This document shows, piece by piece, positions 22,727 through 35,571 of a stretch of DNA of 64,000 nt. Positions within the stretch are counted from its first letter, which is position 1, and every line of letters starts with the position of its first letter. The notes under the pieces were generated by a model. That model saw only the letters and a list, made by a program, of their open reading frames with translations, made no database searches and was not told where the DNA came from. Source of the stretch: Trematomus loennbergii (lineage: Eukaryota; Chordata; Actinopteri; Perciformes; Nototheniidae). The translations under genes were made by a program, and so were the position numbers. The stretch lies in contig JAAOOA010000126.1 in the NCBI GenBank assembly GCA_012861695.1, positions 476,001 through 540,000 on the forward strand, written 5' to 3'.

Positions 22727-24349
22727 GAAAAAAGACTCGGAGCAAAGAGACTCGTTAACCTGGAGTCTATTTGTGTTAGAACGTGCTTTAGTCCTAATTA
22801 CTTTTGTGTCCTTTGTGACGACTCCTAACGAGGTAGATGTGCTTTATGTTAATCAGTGAGGACCAGAAATGCTGCCAGGGTAAGAAGGTACATTTTCTGT
22901 GTAGTTCAGGGAATAATACTCACCTGCTCCAGGGTTATCACACATTGCCTCATCTCCAGCTTGATCAACATTTACTTGGCAAAAAACAGGTTTTAAGCAC
23001 ATTTTAATCACCAATATGTGATTAGTTTATCCAAATGATGTATTTTGGGGATTTTACGGCAGTGTTTGGAGACGTGGGAAGCTGTTGGTTGGTTTAAAAA
23101 ACACATGTCTATGTTTTTATAATTTCTCTCACTGCCTGAACGTAGACACAGATCCTCGCTGCAGGTTTGAACCATATGGTGTTTAATAATAATTATAATT
23201 TAAACTTTGAGAGCCTCCAAATTACCGACAGCTAGAACATTAGCTGACTAGCCTGTTAGCCTTCTTCTCCATCCATCTCTTCTCCCGTCTCTTCCCCTAC
23301 AGGTTCATAAAATATGTGTTCCAGAGTAATACTGATGTGATGCGGTCACAGCTGTGTGTTTAAAGAGTAAGAGTATTCATGGTCTACTGTATATGTTGTA
23401 CTTTTTAATGCTGTTTTAATTCTATTTTGAGATGTTTAAATTATAGTATTGTTTATTTCTACTCTTTAATTTCTACTGATGTGCAAAGCCTTGTTTTGTT
23501 GTTTTTGATGCTGCTGCAACGCAAACATTTCCAAATGTGGGATCAATAAAATACCTCTTATCATCTTATCTTATTTTTCCAGTGTTTTATAATCAATTTA
23601 GACTTGTGCCTCCTATTTGTATTACCATAGTAAAGAGTAAATCATCATCAGCTTTATTTAAAGAGACTCTAGGTCCATTTTTAAAACACATACAACACTC
23701 AAATAGAAATGTAAAAAGGCAGTTATACCAATGTTTCCACAGAGGTGACTGGTATCGTACAGCACTGAGACACGGATTTGAAAGCAGCATAATGACAAGA
23801 GTTATGAGAAACATTCAATCGACAGATGAATTTATACATTAGATTTCTCAAGAGCATGGAACGTGTTGACTCGTGCTTTACAAAACATTTCACTTGCACT
23901 GCACCACCTTGGTTTTCTAAGCAGTATACGCAAACAATCGTTATAAGCAACCTGGAGCTTCTGGAGGCTCGCCTTCTTAACCTTGAGCCACAAGGGGGCA
24001 ACTAAACTTCACGGCTCCCTGTGGACTTCTTTCACCTCAACATGGAGCTGTTTTTCTGCACTATAAGTTGGTGATATGTGAAATCTATGCACCAACAAGG
24101 GAAGGAAGCTAATTAGGATGTAAACAATGTTGGATTACAAAAACGTTTCTTGCTGGAACAATACCTTTTAGTGACGCCTACTGAACGTACATTTTGTTTG
24201 TTTGTTTATGGCTCCACAGGGCTAATTTAATCCTAAATGAATGGGGTGAATCATGTAGAGAACTAAGAAGACATCAATATACATGTAGCAATATCAGCTA
24301 TAAAGTCATAATTACCACAGAGCAAATTGGGTTATCATGAAGTAAAGAT
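22727..24349. other. Receptor intron, no gene recognised
   Basis: Contains a LINE-like tail at 23440-23575 (GGGATCAATAAAATAC and ATCTTATC). A 101-codon plus frame at 23537-23842 has no family resemblance that I know, and I do not call it a gene. Confidence 0.5.
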
Positions 24350-27300
24350 GCTTAAAACCAAACAAATATGGATTTCTCAAATCAGGGGATTTCTTTAATT
24401 GCTTAGTGTCTTATAACAAAAGATAGCTGTATTTAGCCGTCTGATGATCTTATGGTCAGTCTCCCAATATGACTTTCACTTCTTATTAACACCGTCAGAC
24501 AGCAAGAAGCTCCTAATGACACATTAAACACAACCGTTGTGCTAATTAGTCTTTTCATTAAGACACGTTATGAATGAATGGGCAGAGATTTCTTTCAGCC
24601 TGGTGTGAACTTTACAGTTTGGAGTTTTTTACACATTGAAAATGCTAATTTATTAAGTGAGTCGCACGGAAATCTAATCAGCTCTTCGTCTGTGTGGCGG
24701 AAACGCGTGGTGAACTTTCCTCTGGGGTCACTGTTTTGAAACATCATGTTTTCCCACACCGAAACACAGAGGAGGCCGAGCGTCTGGAAACACAAAGAGA
24801 GTTTTCAGAGGAGACGCTCGTCTTTGTTCCTTCGCTCCTCTCGTCTTTCGTTCTTTTCTGTGAGTGTCTTCAAGGCTGCGAGCATTTTGTTCGAGTACAA
24901 CAGCGAGCACGGCACACTGAGCTGCAGCTCGTAGGAAATACAACACTCAACCTTCAAGTGACATTTCTGGATCGTACTGCGGTGTTGGAAAGATATAGAA
25001 GTTTGAGTTTTGCAATAATTAGAGGGGTCATATTCAGGGCTGTGTTCAGGATTTGAGAGATGCGGAGGTGAGGAGTTCACATTCCTCCGAGCAGAGCTTT
25101 CCACATCCACACTTTGTTATATTTACTACAGACTTTCTAGATATCAAACTCAAACTTCACACTTTGCTCCTTTGCTGTTTGCACATATATAAATGGGTCA
25201 TTTGCATACCTTTGGCGGACATTTTTATACGTATTCTTATATGTATTTGTAATTTTTGTGGGAAACAGTATTTCAATCTCTCTGTCTGTACACAAAAACT
25301 GAAAGATTGACAATAAAGACTTTTTGAAATGTTTTTTGCATATAATCCTCAAGGCAAGAACAGCCCCAAAGGTCAGTTATCTTACCCACTCACACAACCA
25401 GTGAAATGTAAAAGCTTCTTGTTCACTGAAGCTTATTTATCAATGCCCAGACTTTCCAGTGATCATGGCGTCATTCAATGATAACTCTTCTTTGGTTCAT
25501 GACGTTTAAAGCATACCTCGGCACCTTGTTGGTACTTGCGGTCTGTAAATGTAAGTGTTTTTTCTCCTTCATTGCCATTTTTCTGCCGACTTCTTGGCTC
25601 AAAGGGAACATCTATCCTTTGTCACATGGATACTTGCTATTACCAGATGCAAGAAATGACAAATTGCACTCAGCTGCAAATACTAGGTGCCGTGGGTAAA
25701 ATGTCTTGAGACGCGTAGATTAGCAGCCACAATCCATTATTTGTAGGGGTGTAACGGTATCCGTATTCGTCCCGAACCGTCACGGTTCGGACGTCACGGC
25801 TCGGTGCATGCAGTCACACGACGAATACGCCTTTTTTTATGAGTGGGAAAAAAGTCTGTCATTCGGGGCAGTATCCACTACACTATATATAATCCAGGGG
25901 GCGGTATTGCACCTAGAAGCTGTTTGCCAGCCGCTCTCCTGTTAAGCCCTGAGCCTGTTTTTCAGGTTTCAGGCTCGAAAATGACATGCCCAGAACAATG
26001 ACTATAACTTCACTTCTAAAAGGGTTAAATTAATAATCTTTTTTCTCAAAGCAAGGTTACATCTGTGAGTTGGATGTAGAAGAGTCAGAATCAATATAGA
26101 TGTTTGTGTGTCAGAGTAAATTCAGATGGAACATAGTAAAAAAGTGTAAATTCTTACCTCCGCCTAAAAAAAACCCATTACTTATAGTGAAAACTACCCT
26201 TGGATGATGGGTTAGTAGCCTAAAAGCTTTAGGAATCCAAAGTATAACATATAATAAGTACCCTGTATCAAGATTGATGCAAAGCAAGTGACATTTGACC
26301 TCTTTAGAGAGATTTATAAAAATAAAAATAATATGAAATCTCCGTTTTTTACATAAAAATGCAATTATGGATTATCAGTAATCATTTCAAAGTGACACAG
26401 ACACATTGGATTAACCTATGGATTAACCTTCAGCTGCGTTGTTATCGTTTTAATGCATTGAACACGACTATTGATCAGAATAACAGCTAATTTGAGACGA
26501 TCTCCCGTGAATGTTCCGTAATTCACGTGTTGTGACGTCTGTGTTTGCTTCCCCTGTCACGAGTTCTGATCGCTCAGTGATGATACTTATACCTATAGAA
26601 TCTGTGGAATCTCAGCTTTAATTTGATATCTTGTTTTTGCAGTTACAATAAGTAATAAGGGTATTTTTACCTTGAGTTCTGTGGTAAGTGTGTTAGCATT
26701 TTTTCGCTCAGGGCTCATTTAGACGCTTCTTGTGAGACTTGTGTTTTGTTTCAGTAAAAATGGTTCATATTTTCAGTTAGTTGAGTTTCTTCCCGTTAAA
26801 TGGGTATGACACATTAATAGGTTTTTAAATATTAAGAAGCCCTGAGACACAGTTTCGTGAAAAAACACCCCACTGCCCCCTGTACAGGGGGCTCTAGGGC
26901 TTAAAAAAACAAATATGGATTTCTCAAATCGGGGGATTTCTTTAATTGCTCAGTGTCTTATAACAAAAGATATAGCTGTATTTAGCCGTCTGATGATCTT
27001 ATGGTCAGTCTCCCAATATGACTTTCACTTCTTATTAACACCGTCAGACAGCAAGAGGCTCCTAATGACACATTAAACACAACCGTTGTGCTAATTAGTC
27101 TTTTCATTAAGACACGTTATGAATGAATGGGCAGAGATTTCTTTCAGCCTGGTGTGAACTTTACAGTTTGGAGTTTTTTACACATTGAAAATGCTAATTT
27201 ATTAAGTGAGTCGCACGGAAATCTAATCAGCTCTTCGTCTGCGTGGCGGAACGCGTGGTGAACTTTCCTCTGGAGTCACTGTGTTTGAAACATCATGTTT

Positions 27301-30300
27301 TCCCACACCGAACACAGAGGAGGCCGAGCGTCTGGAAACACAAAGAGAGTTTTCAGAGGAGACGCTCGTCTTTGTTCCTTCGCTCCTCTCGTCTTTCGTT
27401 CTTTTCTGTGAGTGTCTTCAAGGCTGCGTAGTACAACAGCGAGCACGGCACACTGAGCTGCAGCTCGTAGGAAATACAACACTCAACCTTCAAGTGATTC
27501 ATTCTGGATCGTACTGCGGTGTTGGAAAGATATAGAAGTTTGAGTTTTGCAATAATTAGAGGGGTCATATTCAGGGCTGTGTTCAGGATTTGAGAGATGC
27601 GGAGGTGAGGAGTTCACATTCCTCCGAGCAGAGCTTTCCACATCCAAACTTTGTTATATTTACTACAGACTTTCTAGATATCAAACTCAAAACTTCACAC
27701 TTTGCTCCTTTGCTGTTTGCACATATATAAATGGGTCATTTGCATACCTTTGGCAGACATTTTTATACGTATTCTTATATGTATTTGTAATTTTTGTATC
27801 CCTCGGGATTGTGGGAAACAGTATTTCGATCTCTCTGTCTGTACACAAAAACTGAAAGATTGACAATAAAGACTTTTTGAAATGTTTTTTCGCATATAAT
27901 CCTCAAGCAAGAACAGCCCCAAAGGTCAGTTATCTTACCCACTCACACAACCAGTGAAATGTAAAAGCTTCTTGTTCACTGAAGCTTATTTATCAATGCC
28001 CAGACTTTCCAGTGATCATGGCGTCATTCAATGATAACTCTTCTTTGGTTCATGACGTTTAAAGCATACCTCGGCACCTTGTTGGTACTTGCGGTCTGTA
28101 AATGTAAGTGTTTTTTCTCCTTCATTGCCATTTTTCTGCCGACTTCTTGGCTCAAAGGAATCTATCCTTTGTCACATGGATACTTGCTATTACCAGATGC
28201 AAGAAATGACAAATTGCACTCAGCTGCAAATACTAGGTGCCGTGGGTAAATGTCTTGAGACGCGTAGATTAGCAGCCACAATCCATTATTTGTAGGGGTG
28301 TAACGGTATCCGTATTCGTCCCGAACCGTCACGGTTCGGACGTCACGGCTCGGTGCATGCAGTCACACGACGAATACGCCTTTTTTTTATGAGTGGGAAA
28401 AAAGTCTGTCATTCGGGGCAGTATCCACTACACTATATATAATCCAGGGGGCGGTATTGCACCTAGAAGCTGTTTGCCAGCCGCTCTCCTGTTAAGCCCT
28501 GAGCCTGTTTTTCAGGTTTCAGGCTCGAAAATGACATGCCCAGAACAAATGACTATAACTTCACTTCTAAAAGGGTTAAATTAATAATCTTTTTTCTCAA
28601 AGCAAGGTTACATCTGTGAGTTGGATGTAGAAGAGTCAGAATCAATATAGATGTTTGTGTGTCAGAGTAAATTCAGATGGAACATAGTAAAAAAGTGTAA
28701 ATTCTTACCTCCGCCTAAAAAAAACCCATTACTTATAGTGAAAACTACCCTTGGATGATGGGTTAGTAGCCTAAAAGCTTTAGGAATCCAAAGTATAACA
28801 TATAATAAGTACCCTGTATCAAGATTGATGCAAAGCAAGTGACATTTGACCTCTTTAGAGAGATTTATAAAAATAAAAATAATATGAAATCTCCGTTTTT
28901 TTACATAAAAATGCAATTATGGATTATCAGTAATCATTTCAAAGTGACACAGACACATTGGATTAACCTATGGATTAACCTTCAGCTGCGTTGTTATCGT
29001 TTTAATGCCATTGAACACGACTATTGATCAGAATAACAGCTAATTTGAGACGATCTCCCGTGAATGTTCCGTAATTCACGTGTTGTGACGTCTGTGTTTG
29101 CTTCCCCTGTCACGAGTTCTGATCGCTCAGTGATGATACTTATACCTATAGAATCTGTGGAATCTCAGCTTTAATTTGATATCTTGTTTTTGCAGTTACA
29201 ATAAGTAATAAGGGTATTTTTACCTTGAGTTCTGTGGTAAGTGTGTTAGCATTTTTTCGCTCAGGGCTCATTTAGACGCTTCTTGTGAGACTTGTGTTTT
29301 GTTTCAGTAAAAATGGTTCATATTTTCAGTTAGTTGAGTTTCTTCCCGTTAAATGGGTATGACACATTAATAGGTTTTTAAATATTAAGAAGCCCTGAGA
29401 CACAGTTTCGTGAAAAAACACCCCACTGCCCCCTGTACAGGGGCTCTAGGGCTTAAAACCAAACAAATATGGATTTCTCAAATCGGGGGATTTCTTTAAT
29501 TGCTCAGTGTCTTATAACAAAAGATATAGCTGTATTTAGCCGTCTGATGATCTTATGGTCAGTCTCCCAATATGACTTTCACTTCTTATTAACACCGTCA
29601 GACAGCAAGAGGCTCCTAATGACACATTAACAAACCGTTGTGCTAATTAGTCTTTTCATTAAGACACGTTATGAATGAATGGGCAGAGATTTCTTTCAGC
29701 CTGGTGTGAACTTTACAGTTTGGAGTTTTTTACACATTGAAAATGCTAATTTATTAAGTGAGTCGCACGGAAATCTAATCAGCTCTTCGTCTGCGTGGCG
29801 GAAACGCGTGGTGAACTTTCCTCTGGAGTCACTGTGTTTGAAACATCATGTTTCCCACACCGAAACACAGAGGGCCGAGCGTCTGGAAACACAAAGAGAG
29901 TTTTCAGAGGAGACGCTCGTCTTTGTTCCTTCGCTCCTCTCGTCTTTCGTTCTTTTCTGTGAGTGTCTTCAAGGCTGCGTAGTACAACAGCGAGCACGGC
30001 ACACTGAGCTGCAGCTCGTAGGAAATACAACACTCAACCTTCAAGTGATTCATTCTGGATCGTACTGCGGTGTTGGAAAGATATAGAAGTTTGAGTTTGC
30101 AATAATTAGAGGGGTCATATTCAGGGCTGTGTTCAGGATTTGAGAGATGCGGAGGTGAGGAGTTCACATTCCTCCGAGCAGAGCTTTCCACATCCAAACT
30201 TTGTTATATTTACTACAGACTTTCTAGATATCAAACTCAAACTTCACACTTTGCTCCTTTGCTGTTTGCACATATATAAATGGGTCATTTGCATACCTTT

Positions 30301-30845
30301 GGCAGACATTTTTATACGTATTCTTATATGTATTTGTAATTTTTGTATCCCTCGGGATTGTGGAAACAGTATTTCGATCTCTCTGTCTGTACACAAAAAC
30401 TGAAAGATTGACAATAAAGACTTTTTGAAATGTTTTTCGCATATAATCCTCAAGGCAAGAACAGCCCCAAAGGTCAGTTATCTTACCCACTCACACAACC
30501 AGTGAAATGTAAAAGCTTCTTGTTCACTGAAGCTTATTTATCAATGCCCAGACTTTCCAGTGATCATGGCGTCATTCAATGATAACTCTTCTTTGGTTCA
30601 TGACGTTTAAAGCATACCTCGGCACCTTGTTGGTACTTGCGGTCTGTAAATGTAAGTGTTTTTCTCCTTCATTGCCATTTTTCTGCCTACTTCTTGGCTC
30701 AAAGGGAACATCTATCCTTTGTCACATGGATACTTGCTATTACCAGATGCAAGAAAAGACAAATTGCACTCAGCTGCAAATACTAGGTGCCGTGGGTAAA
30801 ATGTCTTGAGACGCGTAGATTAGCAGCCACAATCCATTATTTGTG
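24350..30845 (+). repeat. 2.55-kb tandem array, 2.5 copies
   Basis: Copy 1 is 24350-26898, copy 2 is 26899-29450 and the partial copy 3 is 29451-30845. Each copy joins a 1.4-kb unique-looking segment, the start of a hAT-like element (AGGGGTGTAACGGTATCC) and a TTAA-target element (GTTAAGCCCTGAGCCTG to CTCTAGGGCTTAA). Copies 2 and 3 share ATCCCTCGGGATTGT and lack GAGCATTTTGTTCG relative to copy 1, so they are the closest pair. Short frames recur in each copy without coding support. Confidence 0.92.
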
Positions 30846-30879
30846 AATTATGCTTGTAGGTTTCAAAAAGTTGCTCTGG

Positions 30880-31656
30880 TGAACAATACGTGATGCTACG
30901 TCAGGCCAAGCACTCTTTATCAAAAATAGCCATTTGTGTATCTCTGGCCCCCTTTGGTCGATTTTGGTGATTGCCATCTCTTTTTAACCGAAAGAGCCAA
31001 AGGAATCGAGGGGAACTCCCACATACACACACACGTTACCAAATAAGGAGTGAGAGTGACGCGTCGCCAAAACCGGAAGCTGCGATAACTCTGGTGGCTA
31101 CTATTAGCAGCTAATTTTATTCTCCGATTTTTACATAAAAATGGAATTATGGATTATAAATAATTTTTTCAAAGTGACAGACACATTGGATTAACCTATG
31201 GAAGGTTACCTCAGCAGTGTTTTTATCGTTTTAATGCCATTGAGCATGACTTTTGATCAGAATAACAGCTAAGGTGAGAAGATGGTCCCGTTTTTGCTCC
31301 GTAATGCTACGTGTTGTGATGTCTGTGTTTGCTTCCCCTGTCGCGAGTTCTGATCGCTCAGTGATACTATAACTATATAATCTGTGGAGTCTCAGCTTTA
31401 ATCGGATATCTTGTATGTGCAGTTACGATAAGTAATAAGGGTATCTTTATCTTGAGTTCTGTGCCAAATGCGTTAGGGGTCATTTAGATGTTTCTTATGA
31501 GACTTGTGTTTTGTTTTGGTAAAAATGGTACATATCGTCAGTTAGCTGAGATTATTCCCGTTAATCTGGTATAACACATAAATAGGTTTTTAAATATTAA
31601 GATGCCCTGAGACACAGTTTCGTGAAAAACACCCTGCACCCTCTCGGGCTGAACAG
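30880..31656. mobile_element. Diverged CCTGTTAAGCCC-family element, right end next to exon 1
   Basis: The interior matches 13470-14190 in part (TATCTCTGGCCCCC, ATGGATTAT, TTTTAATGCCATTGA). The right end, CTCGGGCTGAACAG, precedes TTAA at 31657-31660. The left end is lost at the tandem-array junction. It lies only 15 bp from the splice donor of receptor exon 1. Confidence 0.65.
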
Positions 31657-31675
31657 TTAAAGCACTGACACGAAC

Positions 31676-31874
31676 CTGCTTTCCGGAGCTTCTTGTTCCT
31701 GAACACGGACACGATGACCAGCAGGTTCCCGATCACGTCCACCACGATGGTTGTAATGAGCACTCCGGCCAGCAGGGGGGGCACCCAGGGGACGGAGGGC
31801 TGCTGGGGAGCCCCCTCCTCCCCGGGCACAGTGGAGTTACCCACCAGAGCGGGCTCACGGACCTCCAGGGACAT
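31676..31874 (-). CDS. Melatonin receptor, exon 1 (N-terminus and TM1)
   Basis: On the minus strand the exon starts with ATG at 31874 (MSLEVREPALVGNSTVPG). It carries one N-glycosylation sequon (NST) in a 38-residue extracellular N-terminus, then TM1 (LLAGVLITTIVVDVIGNLLV) with the conserved GN pair, and ends VFRNKKLRKA plus one base. The donor is GTTCGT. The KKLR(N/K)AG-N junction with a phase-1 intron is the invariant intron position of vertebrate melatonin receptors and matches the acceptor at 16552. The frame stays open upstream to 32018, but I prefer this ATG because it gives a family-typical N-terminus. The intron is 15.1 kb. Confidence 0.88.
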
Positions 31875-32009
31875 CAGTGGAGGAAAAAGCCCCGGATCGA
31901 GGAGTCGAATTGGGTCGTCGAAGCGGAAAATCGGTCCATGGAGCATCACTGGCTGGAAGTCAAGCAGAAGGGGAGGGACATTTGAACGGGATACGTAATA
32001 TAATCTAAG

Positions 32010-32595
32010 GCAAGGCAAGTTTATTCATATAGCACCTTTCAACACAAGGCGATTCAAAGTGCTTTACAAAATTAATAAAATATATTAAGAGCGTTAAGAA
32101 ATGATGTAGCCCCTAAACGATCGTGCGCACGAGATACTTTATTTTATTTTTCATGACCCTTTAGGGGCTCCGTAAGAAATTAGGCAGGAGAAACATATAA
32201 TAATGGCATTTAAAAACACTCATTTAAAAGCAAAGATAATAAAACATGAATAACACAGGTACATTAATCAAAGTTACAGATATGAATAGTTCAATTAAAA
32301 GCAGCGGCAAAAAGAAAAGTCTTCAGCCTGGATTTAAAAGTAGTCAGATCGCAGCGGACCTGCAGGTTTCTGGGAGTTAGTTCCAGATATTTGGAGCATA
32401 ATAACTGAACTTCTCCATGTTCAGTTCTGACTGACGGGGACAGAAAGCAGACCAGAAGAGTCTGGATGGTTCAGGATTTGGCAGGAGATCAGAAATATAT
32501 TTTCTGAAAGCAATTACACTTACAGCAAACCTGAATGAATGCTTGAGAAATATGAGGAGAGGAAGAGAGCTGTGGGAACTAGTTTTTTTCAAGAT
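32010..32595 (-). mobile_element. 3' fragment of a LINE, (CAAGG)n tail
   Basis: On the minus strand the frame holds SYYAPNIWN, followed by a conserved tail ending in GCTTTGAATCGCCTTGTG-like sequence and CTTGCCTTGCC. It is the same family as 55235-55556, where the frame reads further. It lies in the 5' flank of the receptor. Dead copy. Confidence 0.65.
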
Positions 32596-32637
32596 TCAAG
32601 GCTTCATCATGACAGTAACGGTCCATGGAGCAGGCAG

Positions 32638-32662
32638 GGGGGGGGGGGGGGGGGGGGGGGGG
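32638..32662. repeat. Poly(G) tract
   Basis: About 25 consecutive G, a G-quadruplex-capable homopolymer and a likely site of length error. Confidence 0.95.
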
Positions 32663-34184
32663 TGGGTTAACTTTAAAAATGTAATTAGGGACAATTACTA
32701 GTTAACTGTAAAACATGTAATCAGTAACATAATGAATGTTCTGTTAACAGAAATGTAGAATCAATTTGTGTTTCCCAAGTCATGTTGAGAATAAAAACTA
32801 AACTATAGTCAGAGAGAGAGGGTAAGATGACACTGATCTTCAATTCAGGCAAGACAGATTTAAAACAGACCTTTTGACTTGCATAAAACTGCAGAGCAAT
32901 TGTCCAAATGTAAGTGTTTTGGGCCATTGTATTGCATTTGCACCTGTCGGCCACCGTATTTATGAGCTTTGGGTACCAAATGTATATTTACAGGGTCAAA
33001 CCCCCCTGTCTCTACTCTAACTAAATTCAGATTTTATAAATATATTGAAGAATACAGTTTTAAGCAGCGTTGGTGCTTTGAAGACATTGTCTGTTATTTC
33101 AGTTTTTTTGATAGTTTTTTCGGCAGTTTTCCCAAACACTTTATTCACTTTATTTGAAGTAAAATAAACTCGGATTTTAGATGAAAAAAACGTTAATAAA
33201 ATAGGGGGGGAAATGATGTGTGAAAGTGCAGCAGACAGCCGTAATACTTATGCAGCATTTACCTTTTTCTCTCTACACCTGACACCGGTCGGTGCTTCTT
33301 CTTCTTTTTTATTCAGTGGGAAATTGGAAGAAGCTTCTCTGAAACACCTCGATGTGTTCCCGACTTGCTGCGAGTCCTCATCACAAATAGTCCAATAGAG
33401 AACTGATAAAAATGATAAAAAATGGCAAAAAAGCGAAGAATAATCCTATTTTCCACCACAAATATGGACTGCACATGTATCTAAAGCTGGTTAGGAAAGG
33501 GGGAGACATTAAATAACTTATTTATGGAGGGATGTTTTTTTTACAATAATGCCGGTTTTATGCGTCGCTGAGCCCGATCAGTAGCCTTACTTCCGGGGTC
33601 CATGAAGACCAGAATCACCGGAGAGCTTTACGCATCGCTGCGCGTAATGGCACCGAAACCCCGCGTCCGTTAAGTCTCCAAAAGGGCATCGTAGGACATT
33701 TCTGTGCAGCTACAGCAGTTTTTATATTTGATTCATCCTTCTGTCTACCTGTGTGTGTTCACGGTGTAAACGGGAAACAGACAGATGATTAATCTACTGT
33801 CAAATAGTCCTCAGTGGACATTCGGGGAAAGAAAACGCAATAGAACATCTTCCAAATTGAGGGAAAAAATGGCAAACGGTGTCCAAACCATTCGATTGTC
33901 ATTCAAATTAGAAAAATAAATCGGTAAATCTGAGGGTTTTCTCTTTTCTGTGAGTGAAGAGTCTTTTCCTGATGTTTCCCCTCCGTTATTCCTGAGTCCA
34001 TCTTTATGTAGTGTCAGAGGCCGGTGTCACGGTCACTCAGACCCTCACGTGCGGTAATCAGCTTCACCTGCGCTCGTGAGATCCACGCGCCTTATAGCTC
34101 CCAATAGTGATGCGCTTTCTCTCTCCTCATATCTCACTCACCCCTCCCCTTCTCTCTCTGTGCTGAGGTTTAATGTGTGAATGA
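32663..34184. other. Receptor upstream region, no gene recognised
   Basis: No transposon ends or exons are identified. A short patch at 32936-32955 (TTTGCACCTGTCGGCCACC) recurs at 35638 and 15750. The promoter of the receptor should lie somewhere in this flank, but I cannot point to it. Confidence 0.4.
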
Positions 34185-34230
34185 ACGTGTGGTGTGTGTG
34201 TTGTGTGTGTGTGTGTGTTTGTGTGTGGTG

Positions 34231-34290
<60 letters not shown>

Positions 34291-34304
34291 TGTGTGTGTG
34301 TGTG
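34185..34304. repeat. (GT)n microsatellite with GGT interruptions
   Basis: GT dinucleotide tract of about 120 bp. Confidence 0.95.
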
Positions 34305-34434
34305 CTGTTTCCATTAAGATCCAGCAACAGTGATAGGCTCTTATTGTCCTTTCCGTCCATCTTTTACCTTCCATTGTCTTTTTCTCATTTTCTGTCTTGG
34401 TTTATATGTTTATACAGTAGGCCTATATATCTGC

Positions 34435-34582
34435 TGTGTGCGTCCCTCTTTAGTGTCCCCTGGTCTCCCAGCTGTGTGCTTCACTTTTTAGTGTCCCCTG
34501 GTCTCCCAGCTGTGTGCGTCACTCTTTAGTGTCCCCTGGTCTCCCAGCTGTGTGCGTCACCCTTTAGTGTCCCCTGGTCTCC
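34435..34582. repeat. 38-bp tandem repeat, 4 copies
   Basis: The unit GTGTGCGTCACTCTTTAGTG plus TCCCCTGGTCTCCCAGCT is repeated with few changes. Confidence 0.9.
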
Positions 34583-34731
34583 GTTGTGTTTTGAGCTTCT
34601 TGCAGTGTTTTGTATTTGCAGCGTTTGGTTTCTGCAGCTTTTAGTAAACGCTGCGCATGCTTCCTCTAAACGCTGCATGTGTTGTCAAGTTGCTGAAGAT
34701 GTTTCTTCATGTGGAACATTTGTGTTTTTAT

Positions 34732-34988
34732 TAGGGCTGTCAGTCGATTAAAATAGTTAATCGCGATTAATCGCAAATTAATCGCAAATTAATCGCACAT
34801 TTTTTATCTGTTCTAAATGTACCTTAGAGGGATATTTTTCAAGTTTTTAATACTCTTATCAACATATGAGTGGACAAAGGCAAATATTCTCATGAATATT
34901 AAACACAACAACCTCTGAACATTACAAATATTCGCCTCAATTCAACCTGGAACCCCTCTCATACAATACAAAGTGTGTGTGTGGTGTG

Positions 34989-35084
<96 letters not shown>

Positions 35085-35563
35085 AGAGACACTGTGATGG
35101 ATCATGTTGCGCGCACTATCCGTGCTGAGTGTGCTGTCTGGCTACCTGCATCAAGTCAAGTGCTCGGCGCAGTTGTCGGCGAAATGTCGCTCCTCTGTTT
35201 TCATTGAAACAGCTCCTTATATCCGTTAGCGCAGCTAGCTAGCACCAGATGCTAACAACAACAACAACACGTAAGGTGTGCCTCGCTCGCGCGAGTCGCG
35301 CCACACATACACACACCCTCCCGGTCCTCCCGATGGCCAGTCCGGGCCTGCCGGTGAGCGTGGAAGTGTGGTCTGCCACAAGCGGGGGCAGGAGCGGGGC
35401 TGTCAGCATCAGCTTGTAGATGGTATTTTAAACTCGATGCGCTCTGAAACTACGGGGCGGCCGAGGACAAAAAAAACACATGCGTTAATCGCGTTAAAAT
35501 AATTAGTGGCGTTAATTTTTTTTTGCGTTAACGCGTTATTAACGCGTTAACTTGACAGCCCTA
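34732..35563. mobile_element. hAT-type element, TAGGGCTGTCA ends, complete
   Basis: Inverted ends TAGGGCTGTCA and TGACAGCCCTA are flanked by the 8-bp duplication GTTTTTAT (34724-34731 and 35564-35571). Subterminal ATCGCGATTAATCGCA motifs are present. A (GT)n tract fills 34974-35084. No transposase frame. Confidence 0.85.
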
Positions 35564-35571
35564 GTTTTTAT

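Noticed and set aside
23537..23842. 101-codon plus-strand frame
   Set aside because: No recognised family, no splice partners, and it overlaps a LINE-like tail; not enough support for a gene.
24694..30086. Recurring ~60-135 codon frames in each copy of the 2.55-kb unit
   Set aside because: Frames differ between copies because of single-base indels, no splice pattern or known domain is present, and the repeats explain the recurrence.
15784..31874. Calling the melatonin receptor a pseudogene
   Set aside because: Only one missing base, in a homopolymer, with all motifs and both splice sites intact. A similar defect in fat2 argues for sequencing error.
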